NCBI GenBank assembly: GCA_963682055.1
Contig: OY821747.1
Span: 30,750,126 to 30,814,125 of the forward strand
DNA: 64,000 nt
Direction of reading: 5' to 3'
Origin: Primula veris
Lineage: Eukaryota > Streptophyta > Magnoliopsida > Ericales > Primulaceae
This document shows, piece by piece, positions 1 through 11,057 of the stretch. The position numbers and the translations under genes are program-made. Numbering within the stretch: position 1 is the first letter of the stretch; each line of letters opens with the position of its first letter. Below the pieces are notes generated by a model. That model had not been told where the DNA came from and did no database searches. It saw only the letters and a list, made by a program, of their open reading frames with translations.

Positions 1-351
1 GTGCTGACTTGCAGGTACAATGCCGCATCCAGTTAATCATGGGTTTTTATTGTAATTTGTTAGTGTGGAATACTATTAACTATTAACTATAGCATGCACA
101 TTTGGTCATGTCAAATATGCTATATTTTACTCAGGGTCGGCCCTAACAATTCGGCACCTAATATAAAAAAAAAATCGATACATTTTTCTTAATCATTGAG
201 GGAAAAAAAGATGATTAATGAAAACATAGCAAATATAACAATAAATTCTTATTGTCAAAGATAATACAAATAAAAGTTTTAAGTTAAAATGGATTTCCAA
301 TCTTATTCAACGTTTAATTTAAAAAAATTATATTTTACAAAAATAAAAATA
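1..351. other. AT-rich intergenic DNA with a hAT-like end
   Basis: No gene is visible. At 132-143 the motif CAGGGTCGGCCC matches the ends of a common plant hAT-type family; a clearer copy starts at 9472. I could not find the partner end or a target duplication, so this is probably a truncated remnant. Confidence 0.3.
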
Positions 352-425
352 TTAGGAAGATTCGAACCCATGACCAAGTTGGTAAGAAATATAGATACAA
401 AACTACTCTGTTAGACCACCCTTTG
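352..425 (-). repeat. SINE-like tRNA-derived fragment
   Basis: Read on the minus strand, 418-408 gives TGGTCTAACAG, which fits the Pol III box A consensus. Positions 367-359 give GTTCGAATC, which fits box B. The two are about 41 nt apart, as in tRNA-derived SINEs, and an AT-rich tail follows box B. No tRNA cloverleaf is evident, so a SINE relic is likelier than a tRNA gene. Target duplications were not found. Confidence 0.35.
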
Positions 426-506
426 ATTTATGCAATTAAATGTGCATATTTATACATATATCTTATGGAAAATTTCTATATAATAAATTTTACACTTTAA
501 ACTGCT

Positions 507-905
507 GAGTTTAATAAGATTCAATGTAACTAAGTTTGCTCCAATTCCGATTTAATGTGCTAAAGTTTTTAATTAATGTAATTAATTTTGCTAAAATTCT
601 GATTTAGTGTGTTGATGTCTAAAATTTTCTACTTAATGTGCTGGGTTTTTTTTTCTTTCCAATTTAATACAATTTTGTTTCAATTTATAGATATTATACC
701 TACAACCAAGATTAGGAAATCTTAAAGTTGAGCACATTAAATTGGAATTGGACCAAAATTAATTACATCAATTAGGAAAACTTAGAGCTCAACACATTAA
801 ATTAGAATTTGAGTAAAGTTGATTACATTAATTAATAAAATTTAGAGTTCAGCGCACTAAATCGGAAGTGAAACAAAGTTAATTACATTAAAACTTATTA
901 AACTC
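507..905. repeat. Foldback / hairpin element
   Basis: The left end GAGTTTAATAAG (507-518) is the reverse complement of CTTATTAAACTC (894-905). The arms match in inverted orientation over more than 130 bp. The right arm also contains 2-3 degenerate tandem units built on 'aatgtaattaa' and 'ttaatgtgct'. This is the structure of a foldback or MITE-type non-autonomous DNA element. It has no coding capacity. Confidence 0.5.
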
Positions 906-1914
906 CCTAAAACAGGAAAGGACCACGTTTTAGATAATACCAAAATCCTTTTTAGATTACAAGACTAAAGAATTAAAATCTCAGCATGCTCTTCAATCTT
1001 TCCACCTGAATTGCTTGATTTAATCTTTTGAAAACCAACCAAACAGCAAAATAGTAACCTTCATTATTTGCCATAGCTCCTTCTAACCATCTCATAGCCT
1101 TACAAATGTAAAGATACGACTCTATGTTGTTGAGTGACCATTTCCTAGGAAGAACAGTATTTGAGATACTTGTAAGCTTGTTTGGACATTTTAATCCAAA
1201 GAAAAGAACAACGTATAATCTCATTAATGACCGCGTCTATGGCATTAGTCATATTCATTTTAAAAAAGATAGGGTAAACAAATAAATCTGGATATTAAAT
1301 TATTTTGTTAATTTCTTACTGATTTATGAAAAAGATAGGGAAAATTAACCATGCATATTTATTTTGTACTTAATATAAAGTTTTTTATAAGTTTCTGTGT
1401 GCATTTTATTTATTTACCTATTATTAGTTTCACTACCAAAAACATAAGGTCCCAAGACTTCAAATATAATAATCGAAAGTTTTACTGTTATAATTATGGA
1501 TGGCTATTGGATCGGGTCATTCAAAACCCGACCCTATCCATATACAAATTTGCACTTTTACCCATTTGATCCGACCCGATCCGACCCATTTGACCCCTTT
1601 TTTATAATATTTTTTTTTTCTTGAAAAATAAACCTCATAAATGGCAATATTTAAAATAGAATTTGTTAAAAACTCATATGTTAAAGTAAAAAATTATTTG
1701 ATTTAGAAAGATAATATATAAATAATAATGTGCCATTAAATACCCTTTCATATTAATTTAGTTATTTAAATTTTATAATTATTTTTTTACATTTCCTTGT
1801 TTATTGAATTAATTTGGGCTCATTAATTTCGTAAATTAAAACATTGATATATGTAAAAATGTAATCTAAATGCACATGATTGATATGATGATTTGGTTTT
1901 TCATAAATACTTCT

Positions 1915-3227
1915 TGTTGAACCATGAGTTCAATAATTGATTTTGATTATACGTTTGATTATGTATTAATGATTTTACGATTTCTCTATTCGATTATATA
2001 ATGTTTTGTCTTTTCCAAAAATAGAAAATGTATATTTCAGGACTTTAAAATGATAGAGCATTCGATAACGAAGCCAACGGTTCAAACAGAAGTAAATTTG
2101 AAGTCTGAACAAGCAAGTTACGAGCATTTCAAAGTCGAAAGTTCAACACATAAATTTCCAGGTGCACCCACCGGTGGATAATACAGAACCCATCAGTGGG
2201 TCAAGTGGACAGAACAAGAAGAATTTTCTCAGATGATACCCACCAGTGGGTATACAGAACCCACCAGTGGGTCAATGTTCCAGAACCAAACAAGATTTCA
2301 CCCACCAATGGGTCAGAAGACACCCACCGGTGGGTCAAAGTGCAGATCACAAAAAAACAGCTTTTTTGCTTTTTCGAAAAGTGAAGTATCCATTGGATAA
2401 AATCTAAAACCAGTCCCAACGGTCAAAAAAAGATCCAAGAGGATTTTTGGGTTACAAATACACATTAATCTCTCTCCCAAAAACACCAATGATACACACA
2501 ACACTATCTAAGATCAACCAATCACCATCCTTCAACCTCTCTCTATCTTAAACACTTAAAATCATCATTGTTGAGAAAAAGTTCGAAAAGATGGGAATTG
2601 AAGAGGAAGCAATTCAAGCTCAAATCAAGATCAAACATCGTCAAATCTCACAAATTAGCTTATTTAGAAGCAATCAAATTGTGGGTGTTGTTTTATTTTC
2701 GATAAATTTGTAAAGAGAAAATTATAAGCTCATTTGTGAGTGAGTGTTTGGGTAGAAACTTTTAAGCGAAAGTATTGGTTAAAAGTTTTAGGTTAAACAC
2801 TTGGATACATAGATTGAGGGGGAGTCATTGACTCGTAAACGTGTTCACTTGCACTTGTATCAAGAGTAGGAATCTCGGATAGAGGGTGAGCAAATCGATT
2901 GATTAGCTCGGTAGAATTTGTAATCCTGGAAAGAAAATTATAATGAAATACTCGGTAGCGTGAATACTGAGGAGATGACTAGGCGGATTTTCCGAACCTT
3001 TATATATCGTGGTTTCAATTTCTTTCTCTACTCTTTACTTTACGCATTCCTTATTATTGCTTATTTTCTTGCTGCGTGTACTATTTCTAGCGTTTCATTG
3101 ACTTTTGTTAAACGATTAAGCTTAGAATTGCGATAGTTGGGTTGTTAGTTGTAATTATTTTTAATTAGGCGAAATCCGCTTAAAATCTTATTCACCCCCC
3201 TTTAAGGTTTAGCCGCACGGGCCAACA
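1915..3227 (+). mobile_element. Solo LTR of a Sirevirus-like Copia element
   Basis: The 1313-bp sequence begins TGTTG and ends CAACA. It is flanked by the 5-bp direct duplication CTTCT (1910-1914 and 3228-3232), the signature of retroviral-type integration. It holds six palindromic motifs at 2166-2335, a leader-like stretch, and an end (TTCACCCCCCTTTAAGG then GGGCCAACA) that reappears inverted at 61439. No internal domain is present, so it is a solo LTR left by LTR-LTR recombination. Sirevirus assignment is inferred from the palindrome cluster, a known feature of Sirevirus LTRs. Confidence 0.75.
2166..2335. repeat. Cluster of six ACCCACCRGTGGGT palindromes
   Basis: Near-perfect 14-bp palindromes of the form ACCCACCAGTGGGT lie at 2166, 2188, 2238, 2259, 2300 and 2322. 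They differ mainly in the central CCGG/CCAG/CCAA core; the first is incomplete. They sit upstream of the probable transcription start inside the solo LTR, where Sireviruses carry conserved palindromes of proposed regulatory role. Confidence 0.75.
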
Positions 3228-3745
3228 CTTCTATAAATAAAGACGATAAGATATTAATTATTAATTAACATGAATAAATTTCATTCACATTTAGCATAAA
3301 TATTGTTTAATTAATTAATAAATTAATTGTATATAAGATTATTTTTAATAAACCCATCGAAACGTATGTTATGTATTACTATAGAAAATATAGTTTAATG
3401 TATACGAGAGGTGATATATAGTCTTAAATTGCACTTTTACCCATTTAAACTATAAAAGAAAAGAATTTAATTTACATGACAGAGAGGAAAGAAATAATGT
3501 TAAGTTGCAATTTTACCTATTTAAATGTATGTTCTCCATAGCATAGCAGAGTGAGTTAATATATATGAGATATAGAATGGGGTGTTAAGTTGCACGTTTT
3601 AATTTGCATTTTTTTAATTTGCCTTTTTACTCATTTAAACCCGACCGACCCGACCCGACCGACCCGAATAGAATTACACTTTTACCCGACCCGTGGCGGA
3701 TCGGGTCGGGTCAAAACCCGAAAAATTGTCATCCCTAGTTATAAT

Positions 3746-4168
3746 CAATTTCATTAGAAACTAATTAATGAAAAGGATTTAAGGTAAGATATCATTTCAT
3801 TTGAGCTAATTAGAAGGAAAAACAAACTGCATGTTTTATATTATCAGGATAGCCCGCAGGTAAGCACAGGTTTTGCAACTACAGGAATTTGCCATATTTA
3901 TTTGGGAATTAGACTGTAAATACTGTACATTTAAAGCCACTAGCTTTCTATAATAAGCTTCGTGCATATTTATTGTTACGCGCACTCATATGACTTTCAG
4001 TTGAGCTCATCTGACTTTCAACTTGAACTCGTCTTTTATATCGATCATTGTACGCTAACTGAAACTCAATAAGAGCTGAGCACAAGGTTTTGATACCGCT
4101 CTCTTAAATTATAATTCACACTTGGAAAATATCGTCTCACTTTATCTCGTTACCTCCCGAGGTGTTCA
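3746..4168. other. Intergenic, no feature recognised
   Basis: AT-rich DNA between two hAT-like insertions. I see no ORF of note, RNA gene or clear repeat here. Confidence 0.4.
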
Positions 4169-4176
4169 TGAAGAAG

Positions 4177-4730
4177 AAGGGACGGAGCCAATGTACACCA
4201 AGTAAGGGTTGTAGCCCCCGTTGGAATTTGAAAAACTATTATTTTATATGTATTTGTTAATCAAAGTCTAATGTAATATAATACTTCAATGTTAAAACCA
4301 GAATATTTGATTTGATGCTTGCTTGTTGGTTCAAATATGCACATGACAAATTATCATATTTTGGCTTTTTGTAAAAATATTATATTGATACTGTGTATTA
4401 TATGTTGTGATAAGAACATTTTTTTTTTCATTTTTACAAAAAAAAAAAATAGTTTATAAACATTGTACAGTTTCTCAAAATTTTCATAAATATTGAAATT
4501 TAAAACCACTATTACATCTTTATAGTTGTACTAAATATAAATAAAGTATATGGTCTGAATTTATTAAAATGCAATTGATTATTTATTATCATCGTTCAAT
4601 TTAACCAATCAGGAAAGAATATTGAAGAATTGAGAACATCATTTACAAACCGCTTATCATATTTTAAAAAATATAATATATATTCATTATATTGTGCACT
4701 CAGTCAATCAAAATTCTCCCTGCGCCTCCG
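4177..4730. mobile_element. Non-autonomous hAT-like element, GGCGGAGCC family
   Basis: The left end AAGGGACGGAGCC and right end CCCTGCGCCTCCG are degenerate inverted copies of the CGGAGCC motif seen in other copies here (41007-41179, 58517-58985). Direct 8-bp copies of TGAAGAAG flank the element at 4169-4176 and 4731-4738. It is 554 bp, AT-rich and non-coding. Confidence 0.55.
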
Positions 4731-4738
4731 TGAAGAAG

Positions 4739-5709
4739 CACCAATAACCTAACTCTCCGTTATTAAAGTTAATTATTTGATAACACATAGAACCCCAACT
4801 CTATTAAAATGTTATCCATCCATGTCAACAATCGATAGTATGAAATTTCATTGCGACTCTATTATTGGAGACCATGTGAACGAAGTTTTCCCATGAACTG
4901 CTTTCACTTATAAAAAAGAACTTCAAATAATATTGTACATATCTTTGTTCTTCTTTGAGAATTAAGAGATGCATTTTCCTATGGAGTCTGCAGCAGTTGC
5001 TAGGTCTATATCAGACGTGCGTGTTACCATTTTGTTGATAAAGGGTTAACGTAGGAAAGTAGATGCTAAATGATCAAGTAAAAGTGACTTTTGACTTGTC
5101 ATGATAGGTTATTAAGTCACTTTAACACACCAAATATCCTATTCCCCCACCAGCTTAGCTGAACTCAACCACCCCCTATTGTATTCAGTACCCTAACCCC
5201 TAACAAATGCAAACAGAAAAATTAAAAGAATATTCATGCATTAAAATAAATGCTTAGTCACAAAAAATACTGCTTGTATTTTATATAGTGCCATATGAAT
5301 TTTCAGAATAATTGACATGCAAAACATCCTTACAAACACAAGTAATAACTAATAGGTGCGTCATTCGTAATAACAGATCTAGGCGAACAAAAATGGTTAT
5401 GACATCAATTTTATGTCTAATATAGAGTTGCAAATTAAATTTGTATGAGTTTTCATTTGTAAGTTTATCATAATATATTAATATTAATCTACTAATAAAT
5501 GTGTCAAGACTCAAGAGAGAATTAAACAAGGGTCTCAGGTTTCCTTAATTGTCCAATGCTGCTGAATTATCAAAACCATAGTACTATATTGGTATCCCCA
5601 TTCATTATGTCACGTTCAAATATTTTATTTGTTTGATTAAAGAATGTTGTCTTTAAATGTAACCTCCTCCCACAATCCTCACTCATAAACTTTTCCTTGT
5701 TTTTGTGAA
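4739..5709. other. Upstream flank of the IRX15-like gene
   Basis: Non-coding DNA upstream of the DUF579 gene, presumably including its promoter. I cannot point to a convincing TATA box close to the start codon. The last 70 bases are CT-rich, as in a plant 5' leader. Confidence 0.4.
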
Positions 5710-6591
5710 ATGAAAAATAGTATCATCCTCCTTCACCCTTACATTCAAAAGCAAGGCAACTCAAACAAACTATGGCTCTTAGCACTAATCTCCTTCTTTA
5801 CAATAGCAACCTTGCTCACCCTAATCTACACTCGAGAGTCCATCACCACGTCACCGTCCACCATGGCCTATAACCACCCCACCACCACCTTATCCAAAAC
5901 AGTCGTAAATGCCCTTTTACACTACTCTTCAAACTCAAACAGCACCGATAAAATGCCACACGCGGACCTCAAACCAATCTCGGATGTTTTACGGAATTGT
6001 CCCTCCCCTTGTAACTTCCTTGTTTTCGGCATCACCCAAGAGACTCACCTATGGAACACCCTGAACCACCAAGGGAGAACAGTATTTATCGACGAAAACA
6101 GATATTACGCAGCTTATATAGAAGAAAAACATCCAGAGCTAGAAATCTACGACGTGCAATACACGACGAAATTAAAAGAAATGAAAGAGCTCGTAGCATA
6201 TGCCAAGGAACAAGTGAAAAACGAGTGTAGGCCAGTGCAAAACTTGCTGTTTTCGGATTGCAAGTTGGGCCTTAATGATCTTCCTAACCAATTATACGAA
6301 GTGGATTGGGATGTTATTTTGGTGGATGGGCCAAGAGGGTATTGGCCCGATGCACCAGGCCGTATGTCAACGATATATACAGCATCTGTATTGGCGAGGA
6401 GCAAGAAGGGAGGAAATCCTAAAACACACGTTTTTGTTCATGACTACAATTTGGAGGCCTATAAAATTTCAGGAGAAGAGTTTTTATGTAAGGAAAATTT
6501 GGTTAAGTCTAAAGACATGCTTGGTCACTTTGTTTTGGACAGGATGGAGGAGAATAGCTTACAGTTTTGTCGCAACCATACTACGTCATGA
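5710..6591 (+). CDS. IRX15-L: IRX15-like DUF579 protein (xylan biosynthesis)
   Basis: Intact 293-residue intronless ORF. Residues 1-20 are a short cytosolic tail with LHPYIQKQ, 21-40 form one hydrophobic segment, and a Ser/Thr-rich stem runs to about 95. A DUF579 domain follows, with LVFGI at 104-108, GRTVFIDEN around 122, CRPVQNLLFSDCKLG around 173, VDGPRGY at 205-211 and FVHDY at 242-246. This is the layout of a Golgi type II protein, and the N-terminus and domain resemble Arabidopsis IRX15/IRX15-L. Members of DUF579 act in secondary-wall glucuronoxylan synthesis; GXM relatives methylate glucuronic acid side chains, while IRX15 affects xylan chain length. The length is near the family norm and no key motif looks broken. 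The ATG is chosen because the conserved N-terminal LHPYIQKQ and the membrane segment start right after it. The IRX15 rather than GXM call is from memory of the family motifs. Confidence 0.9.
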   Translation: MKNSIILLHPYIQKQGNSNKLWLLALISFFTIATLLTLIYTRESITTSPSTMAYNHPTTTLSKTVVNALLHYSSNSNSTDKMPHADLKPISDVLRNCPSPCNFLVFGITQETHLWNTLNHQGRTVFIDENRYYAAYIEEKHPELEIYDVQYTTKLKEMKELVAYAKEQVKNECRPVQNLLFSDCKLGLNDLPNQLYEVDWDVILVDGPRGYWPDAPGRMSTIYTASVLARSKKGGNPKTHVFVHDYNLEAYKISGEEFLCKENLVKSKDMLGHFVLDRMEENSLQFCRNHTTS

Positions 6592-6961
6592 TTGTCGGAC
6601 TTATATTTTACATTCCTAAGCAAGTTAACATTGTGGTGGTAATCCGAAATCATAATCGTCTACAGAGATCCTGTGTTTGAAGAAGTTTTTCTGATTATCT
6701 AATTTTTTTTGTGACCTTTCTGTATGGCAGTGAATATGTTCAGATCCTGTGTTTGTAGATTTATTACAAGTGCATAAAAAGTGAATTATGATTGTGTAAG
6801 TTTCCTTTTCTTGTCCTTCACTAAAATATCCAATGTATAGGCCTTGCTTTACTCAAATCGTAATAGACTGTGGTTCATCATCTTGAAAAGAAGGGTTAGT
6901 TGCAAGAATAAGAAAGGAGTTATGTTTTTTAATAATTCTGAATATGTTTTTTTATGGCTTA
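6592..6961. other. 3' flank of the IRX15-like gene
   Basis: Probable 3' UTR and downstream DNA, AT- and T-rich. No other feature is seen before the repeat element that starts at about 6962. Confidence 0.4.
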
Positions 6962-8027
6962 GTCTCTGTTTGTTTAGGGATAAATAGTAACGGAAAATAT
7001 TTTTCCGGAAAAATGAATTTTATGCTTGATTGGTTGATAGAAAAATAAGAAATTAAGAAAAATATTTTACATCTTTTAGGAAAAACAAGGGAAATTGTAT
7101 CACAACAAGAATGAGCGAAAAACATTTTCCTTTGTGATGAAAAACATAACGTTTTCACGAATATATATATTTTATCCTCTTACCTCAGTTTTTTTTCTTT
7201 TTAATAAAAAAAAGTTATGTGTGTTTGATATATTCGCTTTTTTAACTTTTCAAAAGTTAGCTTTCGCAAAAAAGTTCAAAATCATAGAAGTTATAAATTG
7301 TGGACTTATTTTAGATTTTATACATACAAAAGTTAGTATTTTCTAATTACATTATTTTGTATATTTTCATGTCATCAATAAGTTAAAATAAGTGAATAAT
7401 GACTTATTAACAAAATTATGTTATGAGTCATTTATATATTAAAAAAAAGAAGCTATAAGTGACTTGTTTGAAACAAGTTTTTTTGTCATTGTTTTTAAAA
7501 GAACCTTATTTTATTTTTTTAATAAAAAAAAGTTGTGGGTGTTTGATAGATAAGATTTTTTTAACTTTTTTAAAAGGTAACTTTCGTGAAAAAAGGTCAA
7601 AATCATAGAAATTAGGATTTCATGTACTTTTTAGCTTTTACACATAAAAATAACCAAACGCTAGAAAATTTCAATTAAATTATTTTGTACATCTCCAAAT
7701 CAGCAATAAGTTAAAATAAATGAAAAAAATGACTTAAACCAAATTAAGTTGTATGTCGTTTATAGGTAAAAAAAAACTTATAAGTGACTTATTTTAAATA
7801 CTTTTTTTCTCATTATTTTTTAAAAGCAACTAATTATTTTGAGGAAGTTTTTTCCTCATTGTAAAAGCAAATTTTTAATACAAAAGTCGAGCCAAAGCAC
7901 GCCCTTAGTAAAGAAATTTCCATGAAAAATGAAGTATCACCAAACACTCAATAAACGAATAGATGAAAAACATTTTTTAAGAAAATGGATTCTCATGTAA
8001 ACATTTCCCGTTTAAACAAAGAGAGCC
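6962..8027. mobile_element. Inverted-repeat element with internal tandem duplication
   Basis: The ends GTCTCTGTTTGTTTA (6962) and the complement of GGCTCTCTTTGTTTA (8027) are imperfect inverted repeats, flanked by TTA on the left and TCA on the right. Inside, two degenerate copies of a roughly 310-bp unit (about 7185-7497 and 7505-7815) start with 'taataaaaaaaagtt' and end with 'aagtgactt'. A non-autonomous TIR element, possibly PIF/Harbinger-like given the 3-bp flank. No protein is encoded. Confidence 0.4.
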
Positions 8028-8030
8028 TCA

Positions 8031-8580
8031 GTGTCTCCTAATGGGTAATGAGTACAAGGTAAATCAATAACTCGGAATTAAATAAATAAATAATTTTACT
8101 TCAAAAGATGGAATAAAAATATTGAATTGTAAGGAAATAAAAACAAAAGGGCTGAAAGTGAATAGACAGAATCTGCTAGACATAATTTGTATAATTTACT
8201 AGAAGACAAAGTGAACCGCAAATGAACAAAAATAAAGGGCTAAATAGTAAAAAAACTAAGTTACCGTGGAAAATGATAAATAAACTAAACTACTATATAG
8301 ACAACGTTTAAGAAAATACATAATTCAAAATGATTAATGAGAAGACGAGGTAATTGTTGAACAATTTCTTTGTATGGATTTGCCGGCCACCTTTTGCGTT
8401 TAGCTGACAGGGGTAACTGTTGACGAATTTCCGTATGGATTTGTCGGTCATCTTTTGCGTTTGGATGAGATCGTGAACTTAGTTTCTGAGTTACAACGTT
8501 TGTCACGTCTGAGTTAATTTTAATATATTTATGTGACTCAACAATGTTATCTCCAACAAGGTGGACAAAACAAAAACTCG
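8031..8580. other. Intergenic with a 63-bp tandem pair
   Basis: Two degenerate copies of a unit of about 63 bp lie at about 8346-8470 (cores 'gtatggatttgccgg' and 'gtatggatttgtcgg', each followed by 'ttttgcgttt'). The rest is AT-rich, and I recognise no gene. Confidence 0.4.
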
Positions 8581-8964
8581 CACTACAATATATTTAAAAG
8601 TTAGAGATAGTTTTTTTTTTTTTTGTCTCCAAGTGATAATTTTTTTCTTCAAATCTAACTTTTATGCATATAATTTGGAAAAAAAAATTATCTCCAAATA
8701 CAATCACATACGGACATAAGGAAACAACTTAATTTCGTCTCAAAAATTATTTGGACACAAATTTTAATTGTCTCATTATGTTCGTATGAAATTGTGTTTG
8801 GAGAAAAAAAAAATCAAATTATGTGTATAAAAGTTAGATTTAAGAAAAAAAAATATTTTTTTGTCTACAAAATTATTTTTATCATGAAAAATTATCATTT
8901 AAAAATAAAATTTGATTGTGTTCAAAAATATTATTCATAATTTTTAAATCTGTACGTTGTAGTG
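8581..8964. mobile_element. Hairpin MITE with CACTACAA ends
   Basis: The ends CACTACAA (8581) and TTGTAGTG (8964) are perfect inverted repeats. The interior folds back on itself: a roughly 75-bp arm near 8640-8720 pairs with 8770-8845. This resembles a CACTA-derived MITE, but no 3-bp target duplication is evident. Confidence 0.45.
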
Positions 8965-9463
8965 CGATAGATAGTAAATGATGACTAAGTTTTGTTTTCA
9001 AAGTTTAACTTACTAGGCCTCGTTTTCAAAGTGTACTGCAAAATCCTACATACAAAGCAAGATTAAATTACAATATAAATGCAGCCCAAATTTTTAAAAG
9101 GTGGCCCTTTTGTCTAAATGCTTAATCGATGATTAATCTCCGTTTAATCAGAAAATCGGTGATCACTCGAGGTTCATCGATTAAGCTCAACCCGGCTAGA
9201 GTAATTACGACCTTGCGAGAGAGTAAAACTTGAGCCAATAGAAAGTGTCCCATGGTGATCATGTCGATTTGTTACATGATACTTCTCTCTCCTTTCTCCT
9301 CAATGCGACCTTTTCCTTCTTCTGGCCCCTTCATGCTTTTCCTCGTAGTTTCGTTCAATGAACAAAAATGACGAATTGGATTATTGCTAAAGAGATCATT
9401 AGCGGACCCTGCTCTTGTTAAGTATGGATGATAGGGTCTGCTGAGCGAGTTGTGACTTCATTG
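8965..9463. other. Intergenic, no gene recognised
   Basis: Less AT-rich than its surroundings between 9120 and 9460. It directly abuts the hAT-like insertion at 9472. It could be the continuation of a broken gene seen on the far side (10933-11057), but I cannot show a family. Confidence 0.3.
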
Positions 9464-9795
9464 AATACAACCAGGGCCGGCCCGGAGAATTATTGTGCTC
9501 AGGGCGGGAAAGAGAATGTGCCCTCTAATTAGTAGGATAAAAATAAATTTGATACAAAAAGGGAAAAAAAAGTGCTGCCAAAATTGTTTAAACATCAAAT
9601 TTTTCTTATTTTCCATAGCATATACATTTCACAGGTATAAAGTTAATTTATGAGTAACTAAAACTGTTAATAACGACTTATGAATTACTGCAATAGTAAC
9701 AAAATTGACTCATGAAAAAAAATGATACTCAGACTTACTTGGTCTTTATTGTATAAAAATATTTTTATACCTTATTTTCACCTCAATATATATGC

Positions 9796-9838
<43 letters not shown>

Positions 9839-9839
<1 letters not shown>

Positions 9840-10855
9840 TAGTAATAGTTGTCCACACGTTACGTGTGCAATACGTAGTGACATAGATATTATCGCAACA
9901 AATAAAGTTCATATTTTTTTAAAATTTAAATATCGAATGATTAAATATAATTAATTAAAAATCATATATAAAGAGTAATATAATGTTTTACTCTTTAAAA
10001 AATACATATGGTGATTTTGTTTGGAATATAAATGTGTGGAAAATAACATTTTTTTAAGTTATTTATTTATTTGAATTGAATGATGACATTTAAGAGTAAT
10101 TAAAATATTAAAATGAGAGTATTTTTGGAAAATTTGGATAAAATTTGGCATACTCAAAATTTTTGAATTGACTTAAGTAAAACCTCTATACAGTCATATT
10201 GTGGTGACCACGAAAAAACATTACTATAGAGAGGTTATTCCTATATAGAGTTTACATATTAAAAAAATAAAAAATATATGTATTTATATAATATTATATA
10301 CATATACATGGTTCATTATAAATTAAAACAAACAAATGAATCAATACATGCATGTAGAAAACAAATACATGTATTTTGAAAACAAATACATGTATTTTGA
10401 AATTTCTAAAGTCAAATACAATTTTTTATATATATACCATCTTTTTCTTTACATGTATAAATAATAGATATATTAAAGTAAACATATCAATCACTTTGGC
10501 TTCAACAAGATGGTATCCATGTCGACGAGCTAGTATGGACGCGCAAATTAAAAGATATAGTAGCAACATAAAAAATTAAGTCATCATCGTAAACAATCTT
10601 ACATAAGTATTTTACATCATCATAAATTTATTGTAAATAGATATATATATATTTTTGTAATGAAATGTATTTTATTCTTATAAGGAGGTGGATTTATAAC
10701 TAACGGGACCATAAAAAACTACGGAACATGACAATAGAGAGTTTATTCCTATTTTGAACTAGCTCGAGTTGGGACCGGAATTTTTTATTACTATAGCGAG
10801 GTTATTCCTATATGGAGTATTTTTATAGAGAGGTTTTACTGTATTAATAGTATGA
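9839..10855 (-). mobile_element. Non-autonomous Helitron-like element (interrupted)
   Basis: Read on the minus strand it starts TCATACTATTAA (10855 inward) and ends with a short stem (GCACACGTAACGTGTGG) followed by ATTACTAG, then T. This fits the Helitron rules: 5' TC, a 3' hairpin, CTRR, and insertion between A and T. It is about 350 bp without the 666-bp element inside it. Other copies of the family are at 13597, 60524, 62029 and 62969. Confidence 0.6.
10176..10841. mobile_element. TA-duplicating non-autonomous DNA transposon
   Basis: The inverted ends are AGTAAAACCTCTATA on the left and the complement of CAGTAAAACCTCTCTATA on the right. They are flanked by TA (10174-10175 and 10842-10843), the duplication of Tc1/mariner-type elements. 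Subterminal 'ggtcccaactcgagctag' is typical of this widespread plant repeat. It sits inside the Helitron, 15-20 bp from that element's 5' end. Confidence 0.55.
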
Positions 10856-10932
10856 TATATTATAGCAGGTGCCCTTTGGCAAATGGGGTCCGGAGTTTCT
10901 GCCCTCGGTGCCCCTTGCCATGGCTGCCACTT

Positions 10933-11057
10933 AATACAACCAACAAAGATTGAAGCTTTGGCAAGCGATTCAAATTTATGAAATGACCGGATAACATTGT
11001 CAGGTTAAAAAGCTTTGAAGAAATCAGATCACCAAACGAATCACAACTGTAGAGCAT
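10933..11057 (-). pseudogene. Possible leucine-rich-repeat gene relic
   Basis: The minus-strand translation from 11057 gives LFNLTMLSGHFINLNRLPKL, with leucine spacing like LRR repeats, and then runs into the hAT-like insertion at 10932. No start, no continuous repeat and no other domain is present. The LRR reading is weak and may be chance. Confidence 0.22.

Larger units (their letters stand above)
1495..3737. mobile_element. Non-autonomous hAT-like element (host of a solo LTR)
   Basis: The ends are inverted: TATGGATGGCTATTGG at 1495 and the complement of TAGGGATGACAATTTT at 3737. Each is followed inward by runs of GGGTCGGGT/CCGACCC. The 8-bp GTTATAAT flanks both sides (1487-1494 and 3738-3745), the duplication size of hAT transposons. 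Without the nested LTR (1915-3227) the element is only about 0.9 kb and non-coding. The superfamily call rests on duplication length and end motif only. Confidence 0.6.
9472..10932. mobile_element. hAT-like element, outer layer of a three-level nest
   Basis: It begins CAGGGCCGGCCC. The right part contains GGTGCCCTTTGGCAAATGG and CGGTGCCCCTTGCC, typical subterminal motifs of this plant family, though the extreme right end (GGCTGCCACTT) is degenerate. AATACAAC flanks both sides (9464-9471 and 10933-10940; the match extends to AATACAACCA), giving an 8-bp hAT-type duplication. A (TA)n run and a Helitron insertion lie inside. The element's own DNA is only about 0.44 kb and non-coding. Confidence 0.6.

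Noticed and set aside
352..425. A tRNA gene
   Set aside because: Box A and box B motifs are present, but no acceptor or anticodon stem can be drawn. SINE-like origin is more likely.
5281..5529. 82-residue minus-strand ORF upstream of IRX15-like
   Set aside because: AT-rich, with no recognisable motif, start context or neighbour support.
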